Positions 8,688-15,875 of a DNA stretch of 29,955 nt are shown in pieces (position 1 is the first letter of the stretch; every line of letters begins with the position of its first letter). The translations under genes were made by a program, and so were the position numbers. The stretch comes from Candidatus Izemoplasmatales bacterium. GTDB lineage: Bacteria; Bacillota_I; Bacilli_A; Izemoplasmatales; Hujiaoplasmataceae. The DNA is taken from NCBI GenBank assembly GCA_041649275.1, contig JBAZNL010000017.1, forward strand, positions 1-29,955. Direction: 5' to 3'. A model generated the notes under the pieces. It ran no database searches, was not told the origin of the DNA, and saw nothing but the letters and a program-made list of their open reading frames with translations.

Positions 8688-9674
8688 TTACCTCGCTTGG
8701 CTGGTGACGGTGACAGTCGGGGTGGTGGCGGTGACGATGCTTTCGAGATTGCGGTACATGATCTGGATGTAATCGGATCCGTCCGTCGGGACGGTGTCCA
8801 TGATGTTGAAGTCGAGTTTGGCGACGGTATAGGGCAATCCGGATTCGTTGAGCGCGGCGAGCACCGCCTCGGAAAGCGGGGAGCTGGCGTTCTTCTCGAA
8901 GATGATGTACTGGATCCCGTACAGGATCGCGTCGTCGACGATCTCCTGCTTCTGCTGGGCGGTGAACTGTTCGGTCTCCTCGTGGTAGCCGGGCGAGATC
9001 GAGATCGTGTCGATCCCGTAGTCGGCCTTGAGGTAGCCGTAGAGGTTGGTCGAGGTCATCATCCGCTTCGTGCCGGCGTCGATGCCGTTTTCGTAGGCAT
9101 ACGAGAGCGTCTCGAGGCGGGCGACGAGCGCGAGATGGTTTTCGGTGAAGGCGGCGGCGAGGTCGGGGAAGGCCGAGACGAGCCGGTCGCGCACGACCGT
9201 CGCGACCAGGATCATGCGTTCCGGGCTGACCCAGAAGTGCGGGTCGTAGCCGAGCGTCGTGGGTTCCTCGTGTTCGGTGGTCGTACCGCTTTCGTCGTCG
9301 TGATGATGGACGACGCCTTCGATGAACTCGATCGCGTTCTCGATCTTGACCAGACGGCCTTCCGCCGCCAGGTTCTCGAAGACGCCGTCGATCTGGTTGT
9401 CGATCTGGGCGTCGAGGTTGGCGCCGACGTAGAAGAGGAGGGCGGCGTTCTTCATCGCGATGATCTGCTTGGGGGACCAGTCCGCGACCTGGTTGTGCGA
9501 GGAGATGCCCGGGACCATCCCGGCGGTCACGCCGGTATCCGCGGCGATCTCGTTCACGAGGTAGACGAGCGGGTACACCGTCGCGTAGACGTCGTATGCG
9601 GTTTCGGAAGGCGTGCAGGCGATCGTCGCCGACAGGCCGAGGATGAGCGCGAGCGCGCCCAGGATTCTTTTCAT
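8688..9674 (-). CDS. Metal (zinc/manganese-type) ABC transporter substrate-binding lipoprotein
   Basis: 328 residues from ATG 9674; in-frame TTG and GTG codons upstream (9686, 9683) are alternatives, and none has a strong ribosome binding site. A lipoprotein signal peptide (MKRILGALALILGL) ends at lipobox LSATIAC. It is a cluster A-I (ZnuA/AdcA-type) binding protein: metal-ligand regions SSHNQ and DPHFWVSP, and a His/acid-rich loop HHHDDESGTTTEHEE typical of zinc importers. At the usual third His position (HxAFGYL in the family) it reads TSTNLYGYL, so that ligand appears lost; a nearby His occurs in SPGYHEETEQ. No permease or ATPase gene is adjacent. It is cotranscribed with lysS and has its own promoter inside the end of rqcP. 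Confidence 0.88.
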   Translation of the reverse strand: MKRILGALALILGLSATIACTPSETAYDVYATVYPLVYLVNEIAADTGVTAGMVPGISSHNQVADWSPKQIIAMKNAALLFYVGANLDAQIDNQIDGVFENLAAEGRLVKIENAIEFIEGVVHHHDDESGTTTEHEEPTTLGYDPHFWVSPERMILVATVVRDRLVSAFPDLAAAFTENHLALVARLETLSYAYENGIDAGTKRMMTSTNLYGYLKADYGIDTISISPGYHEETEQFTAQQKQEIVDDAILYGIQYIIFEKNASSPLSEAVLAALNESGLPYTVAKLDFNIMDTVPTDGSDYIQIMYRNLESIVTATTPTVTVTSQAR

Positions 9675-9692
9675 GATCGGCACCAACTTCTG

Positions 9693-9710
9693 TGCCGGCC
9701 AAAGCCGGCA
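9693..9710 (-). other. Hairpin at the 5' end of the lipoprotein-lysS transcript
   Basis: TGCCGGC-CAAA-GCCGGCA is a perfect 7-bp stem with a 4-nt loop, only a few nucleotides after the predicted transcription start. It has no T-run, so it is not a terminator. It may stabilise the mRNA or regulate translation. Confidence 0.55.
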
Positions 9711-9720
9711 TCATGTCATC

Positions 9721-9749
9721 ATTATACCGTAAGGGGGACCTTAACGCAA
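9721..9749 (-). promoter_or_regulatory. Promoter of the lipoprotein-lysS unit
   Basis: Minus strand TTGCGT (9749-9744), 17-bp spacer, TATAAT (9726-9721). The -35 overlaps the last codons of rqcP, so expression can add to read-through from the tilS operon. Confidence 0.7.
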
Positions 9750-10022
9750 CGCGCCATCGGCGGTGGAAGCGATTTTCTCCTCCGCGAGGACGGCGTACAT
9801 GCCTTCGGCGTCTTCCTTCCGGACGGTTTCGGCGATCCGAAGGACCTTGACCGTGAGCCGTTTCTGACCATAGGAAATGACGATCGTGTCGCCTTCCTTG
9901 ACGTCGGTGGAGGGTTTGGCGACGCGGCCGTTCACGAGCACCCGCTCGGCCTCGGAGATGTCCTTGGCGACGGTGCGGCGCTTGAAGATGCGGGAGACCT
10001 TGAGGAACTTGTCGAGACGCAT
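9741..10022 (-). CDS. rqcP: S4-domain ribosome-associated quality control protein RqcP (YabO/Hsp15-like)
   Basis: 93 residues. The S4 RNA-binding fold covers residues 1-60, starting MRLDKFLKVSRIFKRRTVAK and continuing VLVNGRVAKPSTDVKEGD, nearly the consensus of Bacillus YabO. In Bacillus this protein binds 50S subunits obstructed by peptidyl-tRNA and works with RqcH in adding C-terminal alanine tails. Start ATG 10022 has GAAAGGAG at 10030-10037 (7-nt spacing). A long open frame continuing upstream on this strand is a shadow of ftsH. In Bacillus yabO sits just upstream of divIC and tilS; here it has moved to the end of the tilS-hpt-ftsH operon. Confidence 0.93.
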   Translation of the reverse strand: MRLDKFLKVSRIFKRRTVAKDISEAERVLVNGRVAKPSTDVKEGDTIVISYGQKRLTVKVLRIAETVRKEDAEGMYAVLAEEKIASTADGALR

Positions 10023-10044
10023 GGATGGACTCCTTTCAAACGAA

Positions 10045-10068
10045 CAGGGATACCCGCGAGTATCCCTG
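10045..10068 (-). terminator. Intergenic hairpin between ftsH and rqcP (possible attenuating terminator)
   Basis: A perfect 9-bp stem (10045-10053 with 10060-10068) and 6-nt loop, followed on the minus strand by TTCGTTTG. The T-tract is weak, so it may act as a partial terminator or an mRNA-processing or stability element lowering rqcP relative to ftsH. Confidence 0.5.
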
Positions 10069-10078
10069 CATGTCGATT

Positions 10079-12022
10079 CTAGTGGGCGACCTCGCCGGTC
10101 GCGGTGGGGGCGGCGGGGACGGCGGGGTCGACCGGCTTGTCGGCGCGGGCGAGCTTGCCGGTGGCGACGATCTCGTCGATGTCCTCCTTGGTCAGCGTTT
10201 CGATCTTGAGGAGCGCTTCGGCGATCGCCTTGAGGAGGTCGATGTTGTCGCCGATGACCTTCTTGGCCTTTTCGTAGCAGTTGTGGATGATGGCGCGGAC
10301 TTCCTTGTCGATCTCGGTGGCGATCGCTTCGGAGAAGCGGTTCGACTTGCCGTAGTCGCGGCCGAGGAAGACGGCGCCGGTGTCGTGCTCGTAGGTGACC
10401 GGGCCGAGGCTCTCGGACATGCCGTACTCGGTGATCATCGTGCGGGCGATCTCGGTGGCGCGCTGGATGTCGTTGTGGGCGCCGGTCGAGATCTCGCCGA
10501 AGGTGAGTTCCTCGGCGACGCGGCCGCCGAGGAGGCCCGAGATCCATTCGAGCAGGCCCTGCTTCGTCTGGAGGAAGCGCTGCTCCTCCTCGGGAAGCAT
10601 CAGGTTGTAGCCGCCGGCGGTGCCGCGCGGGATGATCGTGACCTTGTGGACGATGTTCGCGTTCTCGAGCTTGAGGCCGATGACGGCGTGTCCGGCTTCG
10701 TGGTACGCGATGTACTCGCGTTCCTTCTTGGACATGACGCGCGACTTCTTCGCCGGTCCCATCATCACGCGGTCGATCGCTTCGTCGATGTGGTAGAGCT
10801 CGACCTGGGTCTTGTTCTCGCGGGCGGCGAGGAGAGCCGCTTCGTTCATCACGTTCTCGAGGTCGGCGCCGGTGAACCCGGGGGTGCGGCGGGCGATCTC
10901 GTCGAAGGTGATCGAGGGATTGATCTTCTTCTTGCGGGAGTGGACCTTGAGGATCTCGGCGCGGCCCTTGATGTCGGGGACGCCGATGTAGATCTGGCGG
11001 TCGAAGCGGCCGGGACGGAGCAGCGCCGGGTCGAGGATGTCGACGCGGTTGGTGGCCGCGAGGACGATGACGCCGGAATTGTGGCCGAAGCCGTCCATCT
11101 CGACGAGCAGCTGATTGAGCGTCTGTTCGCGTTCGTCGTGGCCGCCGCCGAGGCCGGTGCCGCGCTGGCGGCCGACGGCGTCGATCTCGTCGATGAAGAG
11201 GATGCACGGGGCGTTCTGCTTGGCGGTCTTGAACATGTCGCGGACGCGGCTGGCGCCGACGCCCACGAACATCTCGAGGAAGTCGGAGCCGGAGACGTAG
11301 TAGAAGGGGACGTTCGCCTCGCCGGCGACGGCGCGGGCGATGAGCGTCTTGCCGGTGCCGGGCGGGCCGACCAGGATGACGCCCTTGGGAATCCGGGCGC
11401 CGAGGTCGATGTACTTCTTCGGAGCCTTGAGGAAGTCGATGATCTCGGCCAGTTCGGCCTTCTCCTCGTCGGCGCCGGCGACGTCGGCGAAGGTCGTCTT
11501 CTGATTCTTCGAAAGACGGGCGCGCGAACGGCCGAAGTCGAAGGCCTGCTTGTTGGCGTTGTTCGAGCCGCGCGTCATCATCACGAGCATGATCACGATG
11601 CCGGCGACCACGAGCAGCGGCAGGAGGATGTCGAAGAGGCTGTACGCCGCGCCGCGCTCGAAGACGTAGGCGATGTCGTTGGCGTCGTCGGCGTCGGAGT
11701 TCTTCGCGACGATGACCCCGAGGATTTCCTGGTATTCGGCGTCGTTGGCGAGGTAGGTGACGTAGGTGGTGTCGTCCGACAGCATGCCCGTGACTTCGTA
11801 GGCGCGGTAGTTGAGTTCGCCGACGGCGGGCGTGATCGTGACGGTGTCGACGCTGTCGGTCGTCAGTGCGGCGAGGAACTCGTCGTTCCGGAGTTCCTTC
11901 GGCGCCGTCGGGGCGCTGAAGCTGTAGATGATCGCGAAGGCGATCGCGATCAGCACCAGGATCATGAGATAGTGCGAGCCGCGGTTGCCGGCGAAGGGTT
12001 TTCTGGTATTCGATTCGGCCAT
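10079..12022 (-). CDS. ftsH: ATP-dependent zinc metalloprotease FtsH
   Basis: 647 residues, full length. TM1 at about 18-36, a periplasmic/extracytoplasmic domain, TM2 at about 129-149, then the AAA+ domain with Walker A GPPGTGKT (219-226), Walker B LFIDEID (275-281) and second region of homology ATNRVDILDPALLRPGRFDR. The protease domain has the zinc motif HEAGH (441-445). The hexamer degrades unassembled or damaged membrane proteins and some cytosolic regulators. The last 25 residues are Ala/Pro-rich and probably disordered. Start ATG 12022, AGGAGG at 12030-12035, 7-nt spacing; 15 bp after the hpt stop. Confidence 0.98.
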   Translation of the reverse strand: MAESNTRKPFAGNRGSHYLMILVLIAIAFAIIYSFSAPTAPKELRNDEFLAALTTDSVDTVTITPAVGELNYRAYEVTGMLSDDTTYVTYLANDAEYQEILGVIVAKNSDADDANDIAYVFERGAAYSLFDILLPLLVVAGIVIMLVMMTRGSNNANKQAFDFGRSRARLSKNQKTTFADVAGADEEKAELAEIIDFLKAPKKYIDLGARIPKGVILVGPPGTGKTLIARAVAGEANVPFYYVSGSDFLEMFVGVGASRVRDMFKTAKQNAPCILFIDEIDAVGRQRGTGLGGGHDEREQTLNQLLVEMDGFGHNSGVIVLAATNRVDILDPALLRPGRFDRQIYIGVPDIKGRAEILKVHSRKKKINPSITFDEIARRTPGFTGADLENVMNEAALLAARENKTQVELYHIDEAIDRVMMGPAKKSRVMSKKEREYIAYHEAGHAVIGLKLENANIVHKVTIIPRGTAGGYNLMLPEEEQRFLQTKQGLLEWISGLLGGRVAEELTFGEISTGAHNDIQRATEIARTMITEYGMSESLGPVTYEHDTGAVFLGRDYGKSNRFSEAIATEIDKEVRAIIHNCYEKAKKVIGDNIDLLKAIAEALLKIETLTKEDIDEIVATGKLARADKPVDPAVPAAPTATGEVAH

Positions 12023-12037
12023 GGAAGGTCCTCCTGA

Positions 12038-12580
12038 CTATTTCCTGTAGACTTCGGGCTTCAACACGCCGACATACGGCAGGTTGCGGTACAGTTCGTC
12101 GTAATCGAGCCCGAAGCCGACGACGAATTCCTTGGGAATGACGGTGCCGACGTACTTCGGCACGAACTCGAGCACGCGACCGGCGGGCTTGTCGAGCAGG
12201 GTGACGACTTCCACCGTGGCGGCGCCGCGGTGGTAGAGGAGCTTGACGATGACGTCGAGCGTCTTGCCGGTGTCGACGATGTCCTCGGCGATCAGGATGT
12301 GGCGGTCCTTGACCGTGACCTCGAGGTCGCGGGTGATGCGGATGTCGGAGGACGAGGTGATCCCGCCGTGGTAGGACGAGACGCCCATCAGTTCGATCTC
12401 GCAATAGAGGTCGATGTTGCGGATCAGCTGCGCCATGAAGGGCATGCAGCCCTTGAGCAGGCCGACGATCAGGGGACGCTTGTCCTGATAGTCCTTCGTG
12501 ATCTCGGCGCCGAGCCGCTTGCAGATGGCTTCGATCTCGGTTTCCGATACGAGCACGCGTTCGATGTCTTTTTCAAGCAT
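12038..12580 (-). CDS. hpt: Hypoxanthine phosphoribosyltransferase
   Basis: 180 residues. The PRPP-binding motif EDIVDTGKT is at 99-107, preceded by strand HILIA, with the family's LLKGCMPFMAQLIR near 41-54 and a C-terminal GFGLDYDELYRNLPYVGVL segment that closes over the purine. It converts hypoxanthine or guanine plus PRPP to IMP or GMP in purine salvage. ATG 12580 has GGGGG at 12590-12594; the gene begins 5 bp after the tilS stop. The tilS-hpt-ftsH order is widely conserved in Bacillota, and in Bacillus the TilS and HprT proteins have been linked to ftsH control. Confidence 0.97.
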   Translation of the reverse strand: MLEKDIERVLVSETEIEAICKRLGAEITKDYQDKRPLIVGLLKGCMPFMAQLIRNIDLYCEIELMGVSSYHGGITSSSDIRITRDLEVTVKDRHILIAEDIVDTGKTLDVIVKLLYHRGAATVEVVTLLDKPAGRVLEFVPKYVGTVIPKEFVVGFGLDYDELYRNLPYVGVLKPEVYRK

Positions 12581-12585
12581 GGCAG

Positions 12586-13911
12586 TTACCCCCGTCGATA
12601 GGTGATGTCGATCCGTTCGCGTCCCGGCGGGATCGCGGCCCGGATGTTGAGTGCGGGAATCCAGAGCACGTTCCCGTCCTTTCCGATCAACAGCGGCATC
12701 GCGTTCCGGTCGCCCATCGGCACCTTGCGGTCGATGAACAGGTCCTTCAGCTTCTTTTTGCCGTAGGCGAAGGCGATGCGATCGCCGTCGCGTCGCGTGC
12801 GTACGCTCATCGGGAAAAGGAAATCTAGATTATTATAACACAGTTCGGTGCGAATTCCATCGAAATCGACCCGATTCGCCGAGACCTCGATCACCGATCC
12901 GTCGGGAAGCCGATAGCTTCCGGGTCCCGGAATCGGCACCTCGAAGGGGGTTGTTTCGACGATCGAACGACGGATCGCGACGACATCGTAGTTCTTCTCG
13001 ACGACGCATCCCCCGGGCAGGTCGTAGGAGGCGTGCGGCCGATCGATCGTGGCGATCCGATCGGCGGCGAGGATCTGCGCGAAGGAGAGTTCCAGCGCGT
13101 CGTCCGTGAGCCGGTCGAAACAGCGCTTCACCGTCTCCTTGCGTACGGCCGGATCGAGCCGGGCGAAGGCGGCGGAGGAGAAGGAGAGGAGATCGGCGCC
13201 GACGTCGACGTCCGCCGCGATGAATTCCGCCGCGAGCCTTGCGACGACGTCGTGCGCCTCGTCGACGTAGGTCGAGAACTGCGCGAACTTCTGCAGGTAG
13301 CGGGGATTCTCCAAGGCGATCGCGGGCATCGCGTGATGGCGGAAGCGATTGCGGGTGTAATGGTCCTCGGCGTTGGATTCGTCGACGCGATAGGGAAGAT
13401 CGCGTTCCTTCTGATACGCCGCGATCTCGGCGCGCGAGACCGTAAGCAGCGGGCGGACGATCTCGACGCCGTCCAGGTCGGCCCGCGCGGGGATGCCCGC
13501 GTAACCGGAAAGACCGGAACCGCGGACGATCCGCATCAGGATCGTCTCGGCCTGGTCGTCTGCCTGATGCGCGAGCGCGATCTTGTTCATCCCGCGGCGT
13601 CTGGCGACGTCGCGGAAGAAGGCGTAACGGGCCTTGCGGGCGCGGTCGTGGAAGTTGCCGGTTCCGCCGGGAAGCCGCATCGATTCGAACGGAATTCCGT
13701 AGAAGGCGCAGCGTTCCTCGACGAAACGGGCGTCCTCGGCGGAAACGCCGCGTTTCTGATGGTCGACGTGGGCGACGACCAGGTCCAGTTTCCGGCGGGT
13801 CCGGAGACCGGCGAGGAGGTCGAGCAGCACCATCGAATCGATGCCGCCCGAGACGGCGACGACGATGCGGTCGCGGTCGGCGACGAGTTTCCGGTCGATA
13901 ACGATGGACAT
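12586..13911 (-). CDS. tilS: tRNA(Ile)-lysidine synthase
   Basis: 441 residues. N-terminal PP-loop ATPase with SGGIDS (21-26), HVDHQKRG and HQADDQAET, then the RNA-binding linker and a C-terminal TilS domain (LKDLFIDRKVPMGDRNAMPLL). It converts C34 of tRNA-Ile2 (anticodon CAT) to lysidine so that the tRNA reads AUA and is charged with Ile. That substrate gene is in this window at 28946-29022. Start ATG 13911 is supported by a near-perfect ribosome binding site, GGGAGGTGATC (13914-13924). First gene of the operon. Confidence 0.97.
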   Translation of the reverse strand: MSIVIDRKLVADRDRIVVAVSGGIDSMVLLDLLAGLRTRRKLDLVVAHVDHQKRGVSAEDARFVEERCAFYGIPFESMRLPGGTGNFHDRARKARYAFFRDVARRRGMNKIALAHQADDQAETILMRIVRGSGLSGYAGIPARADLDGVEIVRPLLTVSRAEIAAYQKERDLPYRVDESNAEDHYTRNRFRHHAMPAIALENPRYLQKFAQFSTYVDEAHDVVARLAAEFIAADVDVGADLLSFSSAAFARLDPAVRKETVKRCFDRLTDDALELSFAQILAADRIATIDRPHASYDLPGGCVVEKNYDVVAIRRSIVETTPFEVPIPGPGSYRLPDGSVIEVSANRVDFDGIRTELCYNNLDFLFPMSVRTRRDGDRIAFAYGKKKLKDLFIDRKVPMGDRNAMPLLIGKDGNVLWIPALNIRAAIPPGRERIDITYRRG

Positions 13912-13943
13912 GCGATCACCTCCCGCGGGGGTTCATATCATCC

Positions 13944-13952
13944 ATTGTATCA
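13944..13952 (-). promoter_or_regulatory. Extended -10 promoter of the tilS operon
   Basis: Minus strand TG-A-TACAAT (13952-13944). A -35 is not obvious. It is divergent from the maf promoter. Confidence 0.55.
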
Positions 13953-14084
13953 CGATTTCCGCATGGAATGTCCGATTCGGTGCGTTTCAGGCCGTCCGAA
14001 TGTCATCATTCTATCAGCGCACGGTGATGGAATCGTGGGGGGCGGGTGTCAATGTGGAAATGCGCCGCCGACGGCCGTCCCCTA

Positions 14085-14093
14085 TGGTATAAT
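14085..14093 (+). promoter_or_regulatory. Extended -10 promoter of maf
   Basis: TG-G-TATAAT (14085-14093), 30 bp before the maf start; no clear -35. Confidence 0.65.
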
Positions 14094-14123
14094 GTGGATG
14101 ACGTGCACGACGGAGGAAACGAC

Positions 14124-14696
14124 ATGGATAAACTCATTCTCGCCAGCAACTCGCCGCGGCGGCGGCAGCTTCTCGAAATGCTCGGATTGGACTTCGAGGT
14201 CGTGCTCGGCGACGTCGAGGAGACGATCGATCCGACGATGGATCCCGCCGAGGTCGTGACCGACCTCGCGATGAAGAAGGCGCTGGACGTCTTCCGAAGC
14301 CACCGGGACCGCGTCGTGCTCGGCTTCGACACGATGGTCTACGTCGACGGCGAACCGCTCGGGAAGCCCGTGTCGGCCGACGACGCGAAGCGGATGCTCC
14401 GGCTGCTCGCCGGCCGGACGCACACGGTCGTGACCGGCTGTGCGATCATCACGAAGCGCATCTCGACGTCGTTCTGCGAACGCGCCGAGGTCGTCTTCCA
14501 TCCGCTGACGGATGCCGAGATCGACGGATACGTCGCTTCCGGCGAGCCGTTCGACAAGGCCGGCGCCTACGCCGTCCAGGGGCTCGGAGCGAAGTTCGTG
14601 CGCGGGATCGAAGGCGACTACTTCACGGTGATGGGGCTTCCGGTCGCGCGTCTCTACCACGAACTCAAGGCGCTCGGACTGTGGCCGCTGGCGTGA
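14124..14696 (+). CDS. maf: Maf family nucleotide pyrophosphatase
   Basis: 190 residues. Signature ASNSPRRRQLL at the N-terminus, then DTMV-DGEPLGKP and the C-terminal EGDYFTVMGLPV. The sequence fits the YhdE-type subgroup that hydrolyses dTTP, UTP and modified pyrimidine nucleotides to monophosphates, a house-cleaning activity; Maf was first linked to septum inhibition in Bacillus. ATG 14124 has GGAGG (14112-14116) at 7-nt spacing; the open frame extends back to 14046 across the promoter, which rules out the longer form. Confidence 0.95.
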   Translation: MDKLILASNSPRRRQLLEMLGLDFEVVLGDVEETIDPTMDPAEVVTDLAMKKALDVFRSHRDRVVLGFDTMVYVDGEPLGKPVSADDAKRMLRLLAGRTHTVVTGCAIITKRISTSFCERAEVVFHPLTDAEIDGYVASGEPFDKAGAYAVQGLGAKFVRGIEGDYFTVMGLPVARLYHELKALGLWPLA

Positions 14697-14772
14697 GCGC
14701 CGTCGTGATGGCTTAACGGCGGCGAACGGATGAAGATCGGAATCTGCAATCATGGATGAAGGGGATGAGACC

Positions 14773-15612
14773 ATGGACATCGACACCGGACGGGAAACCG
14801 CGCTTAATGCGCTCCATGCCGGAGATCTCAGGCTGTTCGAGGCGGGCAAGGAGAAGAACGCGCCGGCGAAGGACGTCCCCCCCGACGTTGCGAAGGAATA
14901 TCATCTTCTCCGGTTCGTCCTGTCGGGAAAAGGCGTCATTCTGCTCGACGGGAAGGAATACCATCTCGTCAAGGGCGATGCGTTCCTCATCCCGGCGGGA
15001 AGCACGGCGCACGGCATCCCCGACGAGAAGGAACCGTGGACCGTCGCCTGGTTCGGCTTCAACGGTCCGCGGGGCGACGATCTGCTTGGGCTTTTGGGGA
15101 TCGCTCCGGCCACGCCGCTGTTCACCGGCGTCCGCGACGATTCGCTCAGCGGTCCGCTCCTCGAACTCGTCGACAACGCCGGCCGTGTCGGCTTCCTCGA
15201 TCTCAAATGCCTCGGCTACGCCTACATCGTCTTCTCGCTGATGGCCGACCACCGTCTCGATCGCGCTTCGCGGGTCACGACGAAGGAACAGCACGTCAAG
15301 GCGGCGAAAGAATTCATCACCGGTAACTTCCAGCTTCCGATCACGGTGGCGGAGATCGCCGGTGCGGTCGGACTGACCCCCAACTATCTCTCCAACATCT
15401 TCCAGGGAACCCTCGGGCTTTCCCCGAAGCAGTATCTGACGCAGTACCGGATGGAGAAGGCATGCATCCTGCTTCTCGACCGCAGGGCGTTGGTCAAAGA
15501 CGTCGCCGAACGTGTCGGATACAAGAACCAGCTGCACTTCTCGGGCGAGTTCAAGAAGGCGATCGGCCTGAGTCCGAAGCATTACCAGGAGAAGAAGGCG
15601 AAACGCGCGTAA
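14773..15612 (+). CDS. AraC-family transcriptional regulator with N-terminal cupin
   Basis: 279 residues. The N-terminal sugar-sensor-like cupin (about 40-100: GKGVILLDGKEYHLVKGDAF then PAGSTAHGIP) is followed by a linker and a C-terminal double HTH (about 178-275), with LTPNYLSNIFQGTLGLSPKQYL and the second recognition region VGYKNQLHFSGEFKKAIGLSPKHY. ATG 14773 has AAGGGG at 14759-14764; the upstream ATG at 14752 has no ribosome binding site. No sugar-utilisation genes lie nearby, so its targets are elsewhere. It is 76 bp after maf with no visible promoter, so it may share the maf transcript. Ligand unknown. Confidence 0.9.
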   Translation: MDIDTGRETALNALHAGDLRLFEAGKEKNAPAKDVPPDVAKEYHLLRFVLSGKGVILLDGKEYHLVKGDAFLIPAGSTAHGIPDEKEPWTVAWFGFNGPRGDDLLGLLGIAPATPLFTGVRDDSLSGPLLELVDNAGRVGFLDLKCLGYAYIVFSLMADHRLDRASRVTTKEQHVKAAKEFITGNFQLPITVAEIAGAVGLTPNYLSNIFQGTLGLSPKQYLTQYRMEKACILLLDRRALVKDVAERVGYKNQLHFSGEFKKAIGLSPKHYQEKKAKRA

Positions 15613-15629
15613 GCGGATTGAATCCTCCC

Positions 15630-15664
15630 GCCGGCATCCCGAAAAGGGTGCCGGCTTTCGTTTT
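15630..15664 (+). terminator. Terminator after the AraC-family gene
   Basis: GCCGGCA-(T)-CCC / GGG-TGCCGGC stem with GAAAA loop and one bulged base (15630-15655), followed by TTTCGTTTT. Confidence 0.85.
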
Positions 15665-15700
15665 GCGAAAAAACCGGGCTCGTTCGCGATCGAACGGGTG

Positions 15701-15706
15701 TATAAT
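15701..15706 (+). promoter_or_regulatory. -10 box of the rsgA transcription unit
   Basis: A perfect TATAAT just after the previous terminator. No good -35 is visible. It would give a leader of roughly 160 nt before rsgA. Confidence 0.55.
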
Positions 15707-15765
15707 GGATGCGACCGACGGCGCAGTGACGCCGGCGGCGATCTCCAAGGAAAGGAATGAGGAGC

Positions 15766-15828
15766 ATGAGACATACGGATACCGCATATTATCGCATCGA
15801 CCTGACCACGGAGGGAACGCAGAACTGA
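15766..15828 (+). CDS. Candidate 20-residue leader peptide upstream of rsgA
   Basis: ATG 15766 to TGA 15828 encodes 20 residues, MRHTDTAYYRIDLTTEGTQN. A plausible ribosome binding site, AAAGGA (15751-15756), lies 9 nt before the ATG. No similarity to a known protein is recognised. Its 3' end contains GGAGGG, which can pair with CCCTCC in the following spacer; that spacer can instead pair with the rsgA start region. This is the geometry expected of a regulatory leader ORF, but expression is not shown. Confidence 0.4.
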   Translation: MRHTDTAYYRIDLTTEGTQN

Positions 15829-15864
15829 CGCTCAACCCTCCATCACTCACGAAAAAAATGGAGG
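15810..15864 (+). promoter_or_regulatory. Alternative hairpins able to sequester the rsgA ribosome binding site
   Basis: Segment 1, GGAGGG (15810-15815), pairs with segment 2, CCCTCC (15836-15841). Segment 2 extended as CCTCCAT (15837-15843) pairs perfectly (7 bp) with ATGGAGG (15858-15864), which holds the rsgA Shine-Dalgarno. The two hairpins exclude each other. A ribosome finishing the leader ORF (stop 15826-15828) would cover part of segment 2 and free the rsgA site. Confidence 0.5.
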
Positions 15865-15875
15865 AAACCAATACT

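Noticed and set aside
9741..12404. 887-codon open frame on the minus strand ending with the S4 domain
   Set aside because: Only the last 93 codons are real (rqcP, with its own ribosome binding site); the rest is a shadow of ftsH and hpt.
14046..14123. Longer N-terminus for Maf
   Set aside because: It would span the TATAAT promoter, and the family motif begins directly after ATG 14124, which has GGAGG at the right distance.
14698..14721. CGCCGT/ACGGCG inverted repeat after maf as a terminator
   Set aside because: Only 6 bp with a 12-nt loop and no T-run; too weak to call.
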